DNA of 64,000 nucleotides from Rhodoferax_B sp049316285 (GCF_049316285.1 NZ_JBMOXA010000009.1:1-64000), one strand, 5' to 3'. Positions 17,254-26,837 are shown, numbered from the stretch's first letter. Notes: generated by a model not told the origin, from the letters alone. Numbers and translations are program-made.

Positions 17254-18753
17254 TTACTGGAACGCCACTTCCGCAAAACTGCGCAACTTGCGGCTGTGCA
17301 ACTGGTTGATGCCTTGGGCGCGCAACAGTTCCACCGCCCGCACTCCGATGCGCAAGTGCTGGTCCACACGCTCGCGGTAAAAGTGGTTGGCCATGCCGGG
17401 CAGCTTGATTTCGCCGTGTAGGGGTTTGTCGCTCACACACAGCAGGGTACCGTAGGGCACGCGAAAACGAAAGCCGTTGGCGGCAATGGTCGCGCTTTCC
17501 ATGTCCAGCGCCACGGCGCGGCTCTGGCTGAAACGGCGTTGCGGCTGGTTGTTCGGCAGCAATTCCCAGTTGCGGTTGTCGGTGCTGGCCACGGTGCCGG
17601 TGCGCATAATGTTCTTCAGCGCCGCCCCCTGCATCTGGGTCACGTCGGCCACGGCGCTTTCCAGCGCCACCTGGATCTCGGCCAGCGCCGGGATCGGCAC
17701 CCACAGCGGCAACTCTTCATCCAGCACATGGTCTTCACGCACATAACCGTGGGCCAGCACGTAGTCGCCCAACTGCTGGCTGTTGCGCAGGCCGGCACAG
17801 TGGCCCAGCATGATCCAGGCGTGCGGGCGCAGCACGGCGATGTGGTCGGTAATATTCTTGGCATTCGCCGGGCCTACGCCTATGTTCACCATGGTGATGC
17901 CGCTGCGGTCGCTGCGCACCAGGTGGTAGCCGGGCATTTGCGGCAGGCGCGGCGGCTCTACGCCGAACGCATCCACGGCCTCTGCGGCCAGCCCCACACG
18001 GCGCGTGACCACGTTGCCGGGCTCGATGAAGGCAATATATTCGCTGTTCGGGTCGGTCATGGCCTCACGGCCCATGCGCACAAACTCATCGATGTAGAAC
18101 TGGTAGTTGGTGAACAACACAAAGTTCTGGAACCACTCGGGGCCGGTGCCGGTGTAGTGGCGCAGCCGGTGCAGCGAATAATCGACGCGCGGCGCGGTGA
18201 ACAGCGACAGTGGCATGGGCTCGCCCGGGTGCGGCTCGTAGGTGCCATTGGCGATACCGTCGTCCATGGAGGCCAGGTCGGGCAGGTCGAACACGTCGCG
18301 CATCAGCATGCGGCGTTCGGCGGTCATGCTGCCTTCCACGTGGTCATGTTCGGCGAACGAGAAGTGCACCGGAATGGGTTGCGTGCTGGTGCCCACTTCC
18401 AGCTCCACCTGGTGGTTTTGCAACAACAGGCGGAACTGCTCCAGGTAGTAGTGCTCGTAGAGGTCGGGGCGCGTCAGCGTGGTCTCGAAACGGCCGGGGC
18501 CCGCGACAAAGCCAAAACTCAGGTGGGTGCTCTCCAGCGTCGCACTGGGCGCGCGCGCCACGGTGGTGGTGTACACCCGCACAAACGGGTAACAGGCGCG
18601 CACGTGGCCCGGCAAAGTCTCGCCAGCCACAAACTGCTGCATGGCCAGGCGCAAGTGTTCAATCTGCTGGTGGTAGATGGCCTTCACCTGCGCCAGTGCG
18701 GCGGCAGCATCGGTGAAACGCATGGGGGCAACAAAAGGCGGTAGATAGGGCAT
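17254..18753 (-). CDS. amn: AMP nucleosidase
   Basis: 499 aa from the ATG at 18753 (MPYLPPFVAPMRF); further upstream codons add an unlikely Arg-rich stretch. It hydrolyses AMP to adenine and ribose-5-phosphate. An N-terminal AMN-specific domain is followed by a C-terminal phosphorylase-like domain ('ITMVNIGVGPANAKNITDHI', 'IMLGHCAGLRNSQQLGDYVL', 'VALDMESATIAANGFRFRVP'). Length agrees with the family. A diguanylate cyclase gene follows on the same strand. Confidence 0.95.
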   Translation of the reverse strand: MPYLPPFVAPMRFTDAAAALAQVKAIYHQQIEHLRLAMQQFVAGETLPGHVRACYPFVRVYTTTVARAPSATLESTHLSFGFVAGPGRFETTLTRPDLYEHYYLEQFRLLLQNHQVELEVGTSTQPIPVHFSFAEHDHVEGSMTAERRMLMRDVFDLPDLASMDDGIANGTYEPHPGEPMPLSLFTAPRVDYSLHRLRHYTGTGPEWFQNFVLFTNYQFYIDEFVRMGREAMTDPNSEYIAFIEPGNVVTRRVGLAAEAVDAFGVEPPRLPQMPGYHLVRSDRSGITMVNIGVGPANAKNITDHIAVLRPHAWIMLGHCAGLRNSQQLGDYVLAHGYVREDHVLDEELPLWVPIPALAEIQVALESAVADVTQMQGAALKNIMRTGTVASTDNRNWELLPNNQPQRRFSQSRAVALDMESATIAANGFRFRVPYGTLLCVSDKPLHGEIKLPGMANHFYRERVDQHLRIGVRAVELLRAQGINQLHSRKLRSFAEVAFQ

Positions 18754-18867
18754 GCGCCTATTGTGCAATGGCCCCAAGACGAATTCGCAACGAATTTGCG
18801 CCCGGGGCCGCCGCGCTCTAGAGAGTTGACGGCAACACACAACACTGCCTGCTGCTGTGCCGTGTGC

Positions 18868-20241
18868 TCACGGCAGCGGCTCGCGCAGCGTGACGAACTC
18901 TTCGGCCAGTGTGGGATGGATGCCTATGGTCTGGTCAAACACGGCCTTGGTGGCGCCCGCCTTCAGCGCCACCGCAAACCCTTGCACGATCTCGCCCGCA
19001 TCCGGCCCGACCATGTGCAGGCCCACCACGCGATCGCTGGCCTTGTCGACCAGCAGCTTCACCAGCGTGCGCTCGGTGCTGCCGCTGATGGTGTGCTTCA
19101 GCACCTTGAACTCACTGCGGTACACATCCACAGCGCCAAACTCCTCGCGCGCCTCGGCCTCGGTGAAGCCCACCGTGCCCACGTTGGGGTGCGTGAACAC
19201 GGCCGTCGGAATGTATTCATAAGCCATGTGACGCACCGGTTTGCCACGCGCCGGGCCAAACAGGTCATCGACCAAGGCCATGGCCTCGCCCAAAGCCACG
19301 GGGGTGAGCTGCAGGCGGTTGGTCACGTCGCCCAGCGCAAACACCGATGGCAGGCTGCTGGCGTAGCGCGCATCCACCACCACCGCGCCGTTTTCGTCGA
19401 GTTGCACCCCCGCCTCGGCCAAGCCCATGCCGGCGCTTCTGGGCGTGCGGCCGGTGGCGTAGAGCACGGCGTCCACGGGCAGCGACACAGTATCGTCATC
19501 CGTCTTCAACTGTGCCGTCCAACTCTCGCCATGGCGGGCCAGCCCGCTCACCTGGGTGTTCAGCCGCAGTTGCACGCCGGTCTTGCGCATCTCTGCGGCC
19601 AAGAAGGTGCTGATGTCGGCATCAAACCCACGCAGCAAAGTGCCACCGCGCAGCACCTGGGTGACCTCGGCCCCCAGGCCATGGAAAATGGACGCCATTT
19701 CGCTGGCGATGTAGCCGCCGCCCACCACCAGCAGGCGGCGTGGCAGCGTGGGCAGGTCGAACATATCGTCCGACACCAGCACCTGGTCGCGCCAAGGCAC
19801 ATCGGGCACGCTGGGCCGGCCACCGGTGGCCAGCAGGATGTGCTGGGCGGTGAGGCGTTTACCGTCCACTTCCACCGTGTGGCCGTCGGCCAAGCTGGCC
19901 CAGCCATTGAGCACCGTGACACCGGACGATTTCAGCAAACCGGCGTAGATGCCGTTGAGCCGCGTGATCTCGACCGCGCGGTTGGCCTTGAGCCGCGCCC
20001 AGTCGAAACGCAAGCCGTCGAAGTCCCAGCCGTAGGCGCGCGATTCTTCAAATGCCGCGGCATAGTGCGCCGCATAGCTGTAGAGCTTTTTCGGGATGCA
20101 GCCGACGTTGACACAGGTGCCGCCCAGCGCGCCAACCTCGGCCAAGCCCACGCGCGCGCCACGTTGTGCGGCCATGCGCGCGGCGCGCACCCCTCCGCTG
20201 CCACCGCCGATGACAAACAGGTCATAGTCGAAATTGGGCAT
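18868..20241 (-). CDS. gor: Glutathione-disulfide reductase
   Basis: 457 aa from the ATG at 20241 (MPNFDYDLFVIGGGSGG), preceded by AAGGAA. FAD-binding motif GGGSGG, redox disulfide in 'GGTCVNVGCIPKKL', NADPH motif 'VVGGGYIASEMASI' and the catalytic HPT near the C-terminus ('IGIHPTLAEEFVTL'). It regenerates GSH from GSSG with NADPH in the cytoplasm. gshA (27.9 kb) and gshB (39.1 kb) are nearby but not in an operon with it. Divergent from the FKBP gene. Confidence 0.95.
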   Translation of the reverse strand: MPNFDYDLFVIGGGSGGVRAARMAAQRGARVGLAEVGALGGTCVNVGCIPKKLYSYAAHYAAAFEESRAYGWDFDGLRFDWARLKANRAVEITRLNGIYAGLLKSSGVTVLNGWASLADGHTVEVDGKRLTAQHILLATGGRPSVPDVPWRDQVLVSDDMFDLPTLPRRLLVVGGGYIASEMASIFHGLGAEVTQVLRGGTLLRGFDADISTFLAAEMRKTGVQLRLNTQVSGLARHGESWTAQLKTDDDTVSLPVDAVLYATGRTPRSAGMGLAEAGVQLDENGAVVVDARYASSLPSVFALGDVTNRLQLTPVALGEAMALVDDLFGPARGKPVRHMAYEYIPTAVFTHPNVGTVGFTEAEAREEFGAVDVYRSEFKVLKHTISGSTERTLVKLLVDKASDRVVGLHMVGPDAGEIVQGFAVALKAGATKAVFDQTIGIHPTLAEEFVTLREPLP

Positions 20242-20332
20242 AAGATTCCTTTTGTTGCGCTGCGGGTGGACGGCAGAAACTAACATGCTACTTTCATCCG
20301 TTTTTCCACCTGTTTCTCAAGAGGTATTTTTT

Positions 20333-20770
20333 TTGAAATCAATCACTACCGCCATCGTCTCCAGCGTGCTGGCCCTCACGGCGGGCCTGGCCCAGGCGCA
20401 AGTTCCCACGGCAGCTGATGCGGCCAAAGAAGCCGGTGCCGTGGTCACGTCCAGCGGCCTGGTGTTTCGCTCGCTGAAAGACGGCCAGGGCGCCAGCCCC
20501 AAGGCCAGCGACAAGGTCAAGGTGCACTACCGTGGCACCTTCCTCGACGGCAAGGAGTTCGACAGCTCGTACAAACGCGGCGAGCCGATCTCGTTTCCGT
20601 TGAACGGCGTGATCGCCTGCTGGACCGAAGGTGTGCAGATGATGAAGATCGGCGGCAAGGCCAAACTCACCTGCCCCGCCGCCATCGCCTACGGCGCGCG
20701 CGGCGCCGGCGGCGTGATTCCGCCCAACGCCACCCTGCAGTTTGAAGTCGAATTGCTGGGCATCAACTAA
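20333..20770 (+). CDS. FKBP-type peptidyl-prolyl cis-trans isomerase, exported
   Basis: 145 aa from a TTG at 20333, chosen because AAGAGG lies 8 nt upstream (20319-20324) and the protein then begins with a proper signal peptide ('KSITTAIVSSVLALTAGLAQA'). An ATG at 20285 is the alternative. The FKBP domain (about 45-145) has 'VKVHYRGTFLDGKEFDSSY' and 'YGARGAGGVIPPNATLQFEV'. The usual 'VIPGW' is 'VIACW' here, placing a Cys near the active-site Trp. Probably periplasmic foldase activity. Confidence 0.9.
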   Translation: MKSITTAIVSSVLALTAGLAQAQVPTAADAAKEAGAVVTSSGLVFRSLKDGQGASPKASDKVKVHYRGTFLDGKEFDSSYKRGEPISFPLNGVIACWTEGVQMMKIGGKAKLTCPAAIAYGARGAGGVIPPNATLQFEVELLGIN

Positions 20771-20798
20771 GCCCCACTCTGCCGATTTTCGCTATTAA

Positions 20799-20844
20799 AA
20801 AAGCAGCTATCTGCGCTTGACCAGCATGCGCAGAGGCTGCTTTT
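20799..20844. terminator. Bidirectional terminator built from a REP-like palindrome
   Basis: A two-part stem: AAAAGCAGC (20799-20807) with GCTGCTTTT (20836-20844), and inside it TCTGCGC (20810-20816) with GCGCAGA (20828-20834). T-rich sequence lies outside on both sides. Located between the convergent FKBP and carboxypeptidase genes. Confidence 0.75.
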
Positions 20845-20856
20845 CTTTTGCAGCCT

Positions 20857-22023
20857 TCAACGCAGTTTTGATAACACCGCCAACACCGGCTGCAGCACGC
20901 TGGCACCGAGTTTGCGCGAGCGTTCGCCATTCCAGCCCACCACCGGATCGGGCAGGTCGGCGTTGTCTTTGAAAGGCATCTCTATGGTGAAGGCCAGGCA
21001 GTCGAACTGCTGACCGACCCAGTTGGTGGCGAGGGTCTTATTGCCCTGGCCGGGCGCTGGCAGCGGATAACCGTGGGTGGTCTGGAAGTCGGGGCTGGCG
21101 GCCAGCCAGGCGGCCTTGAATTCTTTTTGCAGGCCATCGATACGCGGGCCAAAGCTGGCGCGGCCTTCGGTGCCGACCAGGAAGTTGTAGGGCAGGCCTT
21201 CGTCGCCATGCACATCCAGCGACAGGTCCACACCGGTCGCCAGCATCTTTTGCCGCACCCAGAACACTTCGGGTGAACGCTCTACCGTGGGCTCCAGCCA
21301 TTCGCGGTTGAGGTTGGCGCCCACGGCATTGGTGCGCAGATTGCCGCGCACCGCGCCGTCGGGGTTCATGTGCGGCACCACGTAGAACTCGCAGCGCGCC
21401 AGCAGTGCGCGGGCCAGCGGATCGTCGACGTCGAGCAGGCGCTCCAGAAAACCTTCAATGAACCACGAGGCCATGGTTTCGCCGGGGTGTTGGCGCGCGA
21501 TGAGCCAAATCTTGCGCAGCGGCGTGGCCGTGGCGTTGACCTGATCCGGCCGGCGGATGTGCAGCAGCGTCATAGGCCGGCCTTCCACCGTGTGGCCCAG
21601 GTGCTCCAGCGCGACCGCCTCGGAATGCGCCACCGAGCCCAGCAGGTCTAGCACCCGGTCGTAGGGATAGGGCTCGAAGTAGGCGAAATAGACACAGTCG
21701 GCCTCGGCCACACACTCGGCGCAAAGCTCGGTGCCGTCATAGCTGGTGGCGATGCGTGTCCATTGCTGGCGGTCGACGCTGGCCACCACCTGGTAGCCGT
21801 CCCAGCCCTTGGGGTAGGCGCACTGGCTGGCGTTCAGAAAGCGCAGGCGCAGCGATTGACCGGCCGCGCCGTACACCGCGAAATAAAACCATTGGGCGAA
21901 TTCGCTGGCGTTGTCGGGGCGAATGCGCAACTGGATGTCGCGTGGGTCGTCGATACGCACCACCTCGATGGCGCCGCCGTCGAACTGGGTGTTGATGTGA
22001 AGCTGGGGAGCGTTGGTGGTCAT
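20857..22023 (-). CDS. M14-family zinc carboxypeptidase (cytosolic carboxypeptidase-like)
   Basis: 388 aa. An N-terminal beta-rich domain of about 130 residues precedes the M14 domain, the layout of the M14D/AGBL-like subfamily. Zinc ligands are visible as HxxE in 'IARQHPGETMASWF' and the later His in 'LSLDVHGDEGLPYNF'. 'VVPHMNPDGAVRGNLRTNAVGANLNREW' gives the substrate loop, and a Glu in 'FTIEMPFKDN' is the likely general base. No signal peptide is seen, so it is probably cytoplasmic. The bacterial substrate is unknown. Confidence 0.88.
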   Translation of the reverse strand: MTTNAPQLHINTQFDGGAIEVVRIDDPRDIQLRIRPDNASEFAQWFYFAVYGAAGQSLRLRFLNASQCAYPKGWDGYQVVASVDRQQWTRIATSYDGTELCAECVAEADCVYFAYFEPYPYDRVLDLLGSVAHSEAVALEHLGHTVEGRPMTLLHIRRPDQVNATATPLRKIWLIARQHPGETMASWFIEGFLERLLDVDDPLARALLARCEFYVVPHMNPDGAVRGNLRTNAVGANLNREWLEPTVERSPEVFWVRQKMLATGVDLSLDVHGDEGLPYNFLVGTEGRASFGPRIDGLQKEFKAAWLAASPDFQTTHGYPLPAPGQGNKTLATNWVGQQFDCLAFTIEMPFKDNADLPDPVVGWNGERSRKLGASVLQPVLAVLSKLR

Positions 22024-22091
22024 GGGGTCGCGGTTGAGAACTGACGAAGAACAGCCGCCAGCTTACGCCCAAATCGACACAGCGTAGCGCG

Positions 22092-24188
22092 CTAGGCCGT
22101 CGCCAGTCCGCGCCCGCCCAGCCAGGCTTGTGCGCCCAGCGCATCCACCGGTGGCGCGTTCAAGAAGCCCTGGAAGTCGTCACAGCCCATGCCACGCAGC
22201 AGATCGGCTTGGGATTCGATTTCCACACCCTCGGCCACCGTGCGCAATTTGAGGCTGCGCGCCATCTGGATCACGGCCGAGGCGATGGCCTGGTCGTCGT
22301 TGTCGCTGTGCATTTCGCGAACAAACGAGCGGTCTATCTTGAGCTTGTCGATGGGGTAACGCTTGAGGTAGGCGAGCGACGAGTAGCCGGTGCCAAAGTC
22401 GTCTATCGTCAGCCCCACGCCCAAGCGTTTGAGCACGTGAAGGTTGTCGAGCACCAGGCTGCTGGAATCCATCAGCACCGACTCGGTCATCTCCAGCTCC
22501 AGAAACGCTGGCGCCAGCCCCGAGGTGGTGAGCGCACGCGTCACCACGCCCACCAGATCGCGCTGCTTGAACTCTATGGCCGAGAGGTTCACCGCCACCG
22601 GCACACACAGCCATCCGGCGTCGTGCCACTTTTTGATCTGGCAGCAAGCCTCCATCAGCACCCATTGGCCAATGGCCTGGATCAGACCACGCTCTTCGGC
22701 AAACGAGACAAAATCTTCAGGCCCGAGCAAGCCAAGCTCGGGGTGCTGCCAGCGCACCAGCGCCTCCACACCAACAAGCTTGTCATCCGACAGCCGCCAT
22801 TGCGGCTGGTAGTGCAGCACGAATTCCTTGTTGGCAATGGCCTCACGCAACTGGTGCTCCAGATGCAGCGCACGAAAGGCGCGCTGCGACATGCTGGCGG
22901 TGTAGAACTGGTAGTTGCCGCGGCCACTGTCTTTGGCGTGGTACATGGCGGCATCGGCATGGCGGCTCAACTCGTCGACGGTGCTGCCGTCGTCGGGGAA
23001 CATGGCAATGCCTATGGACGGAGACACCGAGACCTTGTGCCCTTCAAGGTGGATGACCTTTTTCACCGTGTCGAGCATCTTCGAGGCCACCTGCACGGCG
23101 CTGTCGCGGGTGCCGATGTCGGGCAGCACGATCAAAAACTCGTCGCCGCCCAGGCGCGCCACCACATCGGCCTTGCGCACACAGCCGACCAGCCGGCTGG
23201 CGACTTCACACAGCAGTTGGTCACCCGCGTGGTGGCCTAGCGAGTCGTTGACGGTCTTGAAGTTGTCCAGGTCGATGAACAACACCGCCAGCACCGACTG
23301 GTGCCGTTGCGCGGTTGCCAGAGAATGCTCCAGCCACTGGTTCAGGAAACTGCGGTTGGGCAAACCGGTGAGCGCATCGTGCAGCGCCATGTGCTCGATG
23401 CGCTGCTGCGCCTCTTTGCGCGCGGTGATGTCGCGCACCACGGCGATGCGCTGGATCTCGCCCTTGACCACCAGCGTCTTACCCACCATCTCCACCGGAA
23501 TCTCGCGCCCGCTGCGGTGCAGCAGCGCGGCCTCGTAAGGCTGTTCGTTGCCCATGCGCAACTGCTCGGCCACGTGCTGGCGCCAGGCCTCGGCGATGAA
23601 CTCCGCCGAGCGCCGGCCTTTGACCTCGTCCAGCGTGTAACCGACCATACGCAGCAGGGCGGCGTTCACGTCGGTGATGCCACTGTCCTGGTGGAAGACT
23701 ATGCCCTCCTGCGTCACCTCGGCAAACTTGCGCATGCGCTCTTCGCTCTCGCGCAGCGCCTGCTCGGCACGCGCGTGGTGGCTGATGTCGTTCATCAGCA
23801 CAAAGGCCCCACACTGCACACCGGTGGCATCGAAATGTGGCACCAGGGTGACTTCCAGCGTGACCACCAGCCCGTTGCTGCGGGTGCGCTCGCGTTGGTA
23901 GGTGACGCGTTCGCCCTGGCTGGCACGTTGCACATAGGGCTGGATCTCGGCCCAGACCTCGGGGCCCACCGTGTCGCGCACGTGTTTGCCCAAGATGTTG
24001 TCACCGGCAAAACCATGCTGCTCCGCGTAGGCGCGGTTGGCAAAGCGGCAGCACATGGAAGGGGTGTCGAAATAAGCCAGCAACGCGGGCACGGCGTCGG
24101 TCAGCAATTGCAGCATCTCGACGCGGCTGGCACCGCCCTTGTCCCCTCCCCCTGCCGCCCCTTGCGCGGGCTCAACCATGTCCGCCAT
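22092..24188 (-). CDS. PAS-PAS-GGDEF-EAL c-di-GMP signalling protein
   Basis: 698 aa, no membrane segment. Two PAS domains (about 25-140 and 150-265) lead into GGDEF (about 275-430), with an intact GGDEF motif preceded by an RKAD I-site. The EAL domain (about 440-690) has the signatures 'GVEALVRW', 'NLSAIEFKQRD' and 'TIDDFGTGYSSLAYLKRYPID'. Both cyclase and phosphodiesterase active sites look complete, so it may have either or both activities. The C-terminal 'CDDFQGFLNAPP' departs a little from the common 'QGY..S.P' pattern. Confidence 0.93.
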   Translation of the reverse strand: MADMVEPAQGAAGGGDKGGASRVEMLQLLTDAVPALLAYFDTPSMCCRFANRAYAEQHGFAGDNILGKHVRDTVGPEVWAEIQPYVQRASQGERVTYQRERTRSNGLVVTLEVTLVPHFDATGVQCGAFVLMNDISHHARAEQALRESEERMRKFAEVTQEGIVFHQDSGITDVNAALLRMVGYTLDEVKGRRSAEFIAEAWRQHVAEQLRMGNEQPYEAALLHRSGREIPVEMVGKTLVVKGEIQRIAVVRDITARKEAQQRIEHMALHDALTGLPNRSFLNQWLEHSLATAQRHQSVLAVLFIDLDNFKTVNDSLGHHAGDQLLCEVASRLVGCVRKADVVARLGGDEFLIVLPDIGTRDSAVQVASKMLDTVKKVIHLEGHKVSVSPSIGIAMFPDDGSTVDELSRHADAAMYHAKDSGRGNYQFYTASMSQRAFRALHLEHQLREAIANKEFVLHYQPQWRLSDDKLVGVEALVRWQHPELGLLGPEDFVSFAEERGLIQAIGQWVLMEACCQIKKWHDAGWLCVPVAVNLSAIEFKQRDLVGVVTRALTTSGLAPAFLELEMTESVLMDSSSLVLDNLHVLKRLGVGLTIDDFGTGYSSLAYLKRYPIDKLKIDRSFVREMHSDNDDQAIASAVIQMARSLKLRTVAEGVEIESQADLLRGMGCDDFQGFLNAPPVDALGAQAWLGGRGLATA

Positions 24189-24373
24189 GGCACATCCTTG
24201 TGGTCGTGTTTTTCATGCGATTCAACGCGATGGCGACCACCCCAAATGGCTCGCCCTGGAAGCTCGTGCCAAGGTTCCCTGGACCTTCAAGCTACGAAAT
24301 GTGTAGCATGTTAACCCTGTTATGCCTATGCCACAGCACTATTTTCCCTAACATCTAGCGCGATAATCAGGCC

Positions 24374-24949
24374 ATGTCCGCCGCTGAACACATTCCCGAC
24401 CCTGCCCCCGCCCAAGCTGACAACCCGGCCTCCGCACCTGGCGCGGCCGCCCCTAGGCGGGCCAGCTCGCGCTTCATGTTCAGCCATCCGGCGCACTTCA
24501 TCGCGCTGGGCCTGGGCTCCGGTTTAAGCCCCTTTGCCCCGGGCACAGCTGGCACTTTATGGGCCTGGCTGGCGTATTTGGTGATAGCGCCGTGGTTCAC
24601 GCCGGCACAGTTTGGCTGGTTCCTCCTGGTCAGCCTGCTGATCGGCTGGTGGGCCTGCACGGTGTGTGCGCGCAATATGCGGGTGGCCGACCCGGGCAAC
24701 ATCGTCTGGGACGAAATCGTCGCCTTCTGGATCATTCTCTGGCTGGTCATGCCTACCGGCTTCCTGGGCCAGTTGATCGCCTTTGGCCTGTTTCGCTACT
24801 TCGACGCCGCCAAGCCCGGCCCCGTGGCCTGGGCCGACAAGGCCTTCAAGGGCACTGGCGCACGCGGCGGTTTTGGCATCATGTTCGACGACCTGGTGGC
24901 AGCCTTTTGCACGCTGCTGGTGTTCGCTCTTTGGAGGTTCTGGTCATGA
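24374..24949 (+). CDS. pgpA: Phosphatidylglycerophosphatase A
   Basis: 191 aa. After a Pro/Ala-rich N-terminus it has the PgpA core: 'GLGSGLSPFAPGTAGTLWAW', 'DPGNIVWDEIVAFWI' and 'GTGARGGFGIMFDDLVA', with several membrane helices. It removes the phosphate from phosphatidylglycerophosphate in the inner membrane. The stop overlaps the start of the next gene (ATGA). Confidence 0.94.
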   Translation: MSAAEHIPDPAPAQADNPASAPGAAAPRRASSRFMFSHPAHFIALGLGSGLSPFAPGTAGTLWAWLAYLVIAPWFTPAQFGWFLLVSLLIGWWACTVCARNMRVADPGNIVWDEIVAFWIILWLVMPTGFLGQLIAFGLFRYFDAAKPGPVAWADKAFKGTGARGGFGIMFDDLVAAFCTLLVFALWRFWS

Positions 24950-25467
24950 CTGAATCGCTACAAAATAACGAGCAACTTGCGCTTGCTGAATGTGCGGCTT
25001 TGGCCGATTTGCTGCAAGAAAGATCTTGGCGCATGGCCACCGCAGAAAGCTGTACCGGCGGCTTGATCGCCGGGGCCTGCACCGAGCTTTCGGGTTCCAG
25101 CAACTGGTTTGAGCGTGGTTGGGTGACGTACTCCAACGAAGCCAAGTCAGAACTTCTGGGCGTGGACCCGGCCCTCATCACAAACTACGGCGCCGTGAGT
25201 GAACAAGTGGCACGCGCCATGGCCGTGGGCGCGATTCGCCGCGCTGAGGGCTTGGCGCAGGTGGCGGTGGCGGTGACCGGGGTGGCCGGCCCCACGGGCG
25301 GCAGCGCAGAAAAACCGGTGGGCACCGTGTGGCTGGCATGGTCGGTACAAGGCCAGCTCAGCAGCGCCCTGCACCACTTCCCCGGCGACCGGCGGGCCGT
25401 GCGCCAAGCCACGCTGCTGCAGGCGTTGCGACGGCTGCGCGAGCTGGTGCAGGCCGCGCCCGCCTAG
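24946..25467 (+). CDS. pncC: CinA-family nicotinamide-nucleotide amidohydrolase
   Basis: 173 aa from the ATG at 24946, overlapping the pgpA stop and preceded by GGAGG. It has the CinA C-terminal domain hallmarks 'ATAESCTGGLIAGACTELSGSS' (split: AESCTGG with catalytic Ser) and 'VAVTGVAGPTGGSAEKPVGTV'. It deamidates NMN in pyridine-nucleotide recycling. The pgpA-cinA pairing is common in proteobacteria. Confidence 0.93.
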   Translation: MTESLQNNEQLALAECAALADLLQERSWRMATAESCTGGLIAGACTELSGSSNWFERGWVTYSNEAKSELLGVDPALITNYGAVSEQVARAMAVGAIRRAEGLAQVAVAVTGVAGPTGGSAEKPVGTVWLAWSVQGQLSSALHHFPGDRRAVRQATLLQALRRLRELVQAAPA

Positions 25468-25507
25468 GCCGCCAGCATGGTCTCGGAATAGCAGCGAAAA
25501 TAAGCCC

Positions 25508-26788
25508 ATGAACGCCCTGAACATCGCCGAATATTCGCAAACCCTGGGTTTGCAAGCAAAACAGGCCTCCGCGCACATGGCGCGCGCGAATGCAGCTACC
25601 AAAAATATAGCCCTTCGCACCTTGGCTGGTTTGCTGCGCAGCAACGTCGACGCCTTGCAGATCGACAACGCCAAAGACATCGCCCGCGCGCAGGCCGCCG
25701 GCCTGGCAGCACCGCTGGTCGATCGCCTGAAGCTCACGCCCAAGGTTCTGGAGACCTGCGCCCTGGGCTGCGAACAATTGGCGGCCATGCCGGAATTGAT
25801 AGGCGAAGTCTCGGGCCTGAAGCAGCAGCCCAGTGGCATCCGCGTCGGCCAGATGCGTGTGCCGCTAGGTGTGTTCGGCATGATTTTCGAAAGCCGGCCC
25901 AACGTCACCATCGAGGCGGCGAGCCTGTCGATCAAGAGCGGCAACGCCTGCATCCTGCGTGGCGGCTCGGAAGCGATTGAATCGAACAAGGCCCTGGCGC
26001 TGCTGGTGCAGCAGGCACTGCAAGCCGCCGGTTTGCCAGCAGAAGCGGTGCAATTGGTGCAAACCACCGACCGCGAAGTGGTGGGCCAACTCATCACCAT
26101 GCCGCAATATGTCGATGTAATCATTCCGCGCGGCGGCAAGAGCCTGATAGAGCGCATCAGCCGCGATGCCAAGGTGCCCGTCATCAAACACCTGGACGGC
26201 AACTGCCACGTCTATGTGGACGACCCGTGCGACATCAGCATGGCCGTGACCGTGGCCGACAACGCCAAGACACAGAAGTACAGCCCCTGCAACGCCAGCG
26301 AAAGCCTGCTGGTGGCGCGCGGTGTGGCCGCAGAGTTTCTGCCCCGCATCGGCGCCACCTACGCGGCCAAGGGTGTGGAAATGCGCGGCTGTGCCGAATC
26401 GCTGGCCTTGCTGGCCGGCGTGCCCGGTGCCAAGCTGGCAGCCGCCACCGAGCAGGACTGGTCGGAAGAATATCTGGCACCCATCATCAGCGTGAAGCTG
26501 GTCGCCGGTGTGGATGAGGCGATTGCGCACATCAACCAGTATTCGAGCCACCACACCGATGCCATCCTCACGCGTGACCACATACATGCCCAGCGGTTCT
26601 TGCGCGAGGTGGATTCGGCCAGTGTGATGGTCAACGCCAGCACGCGTTTTGCCGATGGTTTCGAGTACGGGCTGGGTGCCGAGATCGGCATCAGCACCGA
26701 CAAGTTCCACGCGCGCGGGCCGGTGGGTCTGGAGGGGCTCACCTCGCTCAAATACGTGGTGTTGGGTGAAGGCGAGATTCGCTCTTGA
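25508..26788 (+). CDS. proA: Gamma-glutamyl phosphate reductase
   Basis: 426 aa. It reduces gamma-glutamyl phosphate to glutamate semialdehyde in proline synthesis. Aldehyde-dehydrogenase-like fold with 'PLGVFGMIFESRPNVTIEAA', 'IPRGGKSLIERI' and the catalytic Cys in 'KYSPCNASESLLVA'. proB is not adjacent. Near the 5' end (25593-25612) the DNA reads like a copy of the REP-like motif (AGCTAC...TATAGC), translated as part of 'ANAATKNIALRT'. Confidence 0.96.
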   Translation: MNALNIAEYSQTLGLQAKQASAHMARANAATKNIALRTLAGLLRSNVDALQIDNAKDIARAQAAGLAAPLVDRLKLTPKVLETCALGCEQLAAMPELIGEVSGLKQQPSGIRVGQMRVPLGVFGMIFESRPNVTIEAASLSIKSGNACILRGGSEAIESNKALALLVQQALQAAGLPAEAVQLVQTTDREVVGQLITMPQYVDVIIPRGGKSLIERISRDAKVPVIKHLDGNCHVYVDDPCDISMAVTVADNAKTQKYSPCNASESLLVARGVAAEFLPRIGATYAAKGVEMRGCAESLALLAGVPGAKLAAATEQDWSEEYLAPIISVKLVAGVDEAIAHINQYSSHHTDAILTRDHIHAQRFLREVDSASVMVNASTRFADGFEYGLGAEIGISTDKFHARGPVGLEGLTSLKYVVLGEGEIRS

Positions 26789-26837
26789 ATAACGTTTGAC
26801 CCAGGTTCTCTTCGATTAACTTTTCAACAGGGCCGTC

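Noticed and set aside
17207..17704. Upstream extension of the diguanylate cyclase frame
   Set aside because: It runs into amn, gives a non-conserved Arg/Gly-rich sequence, and the ATG at 17206 starts a normal membrane segment.
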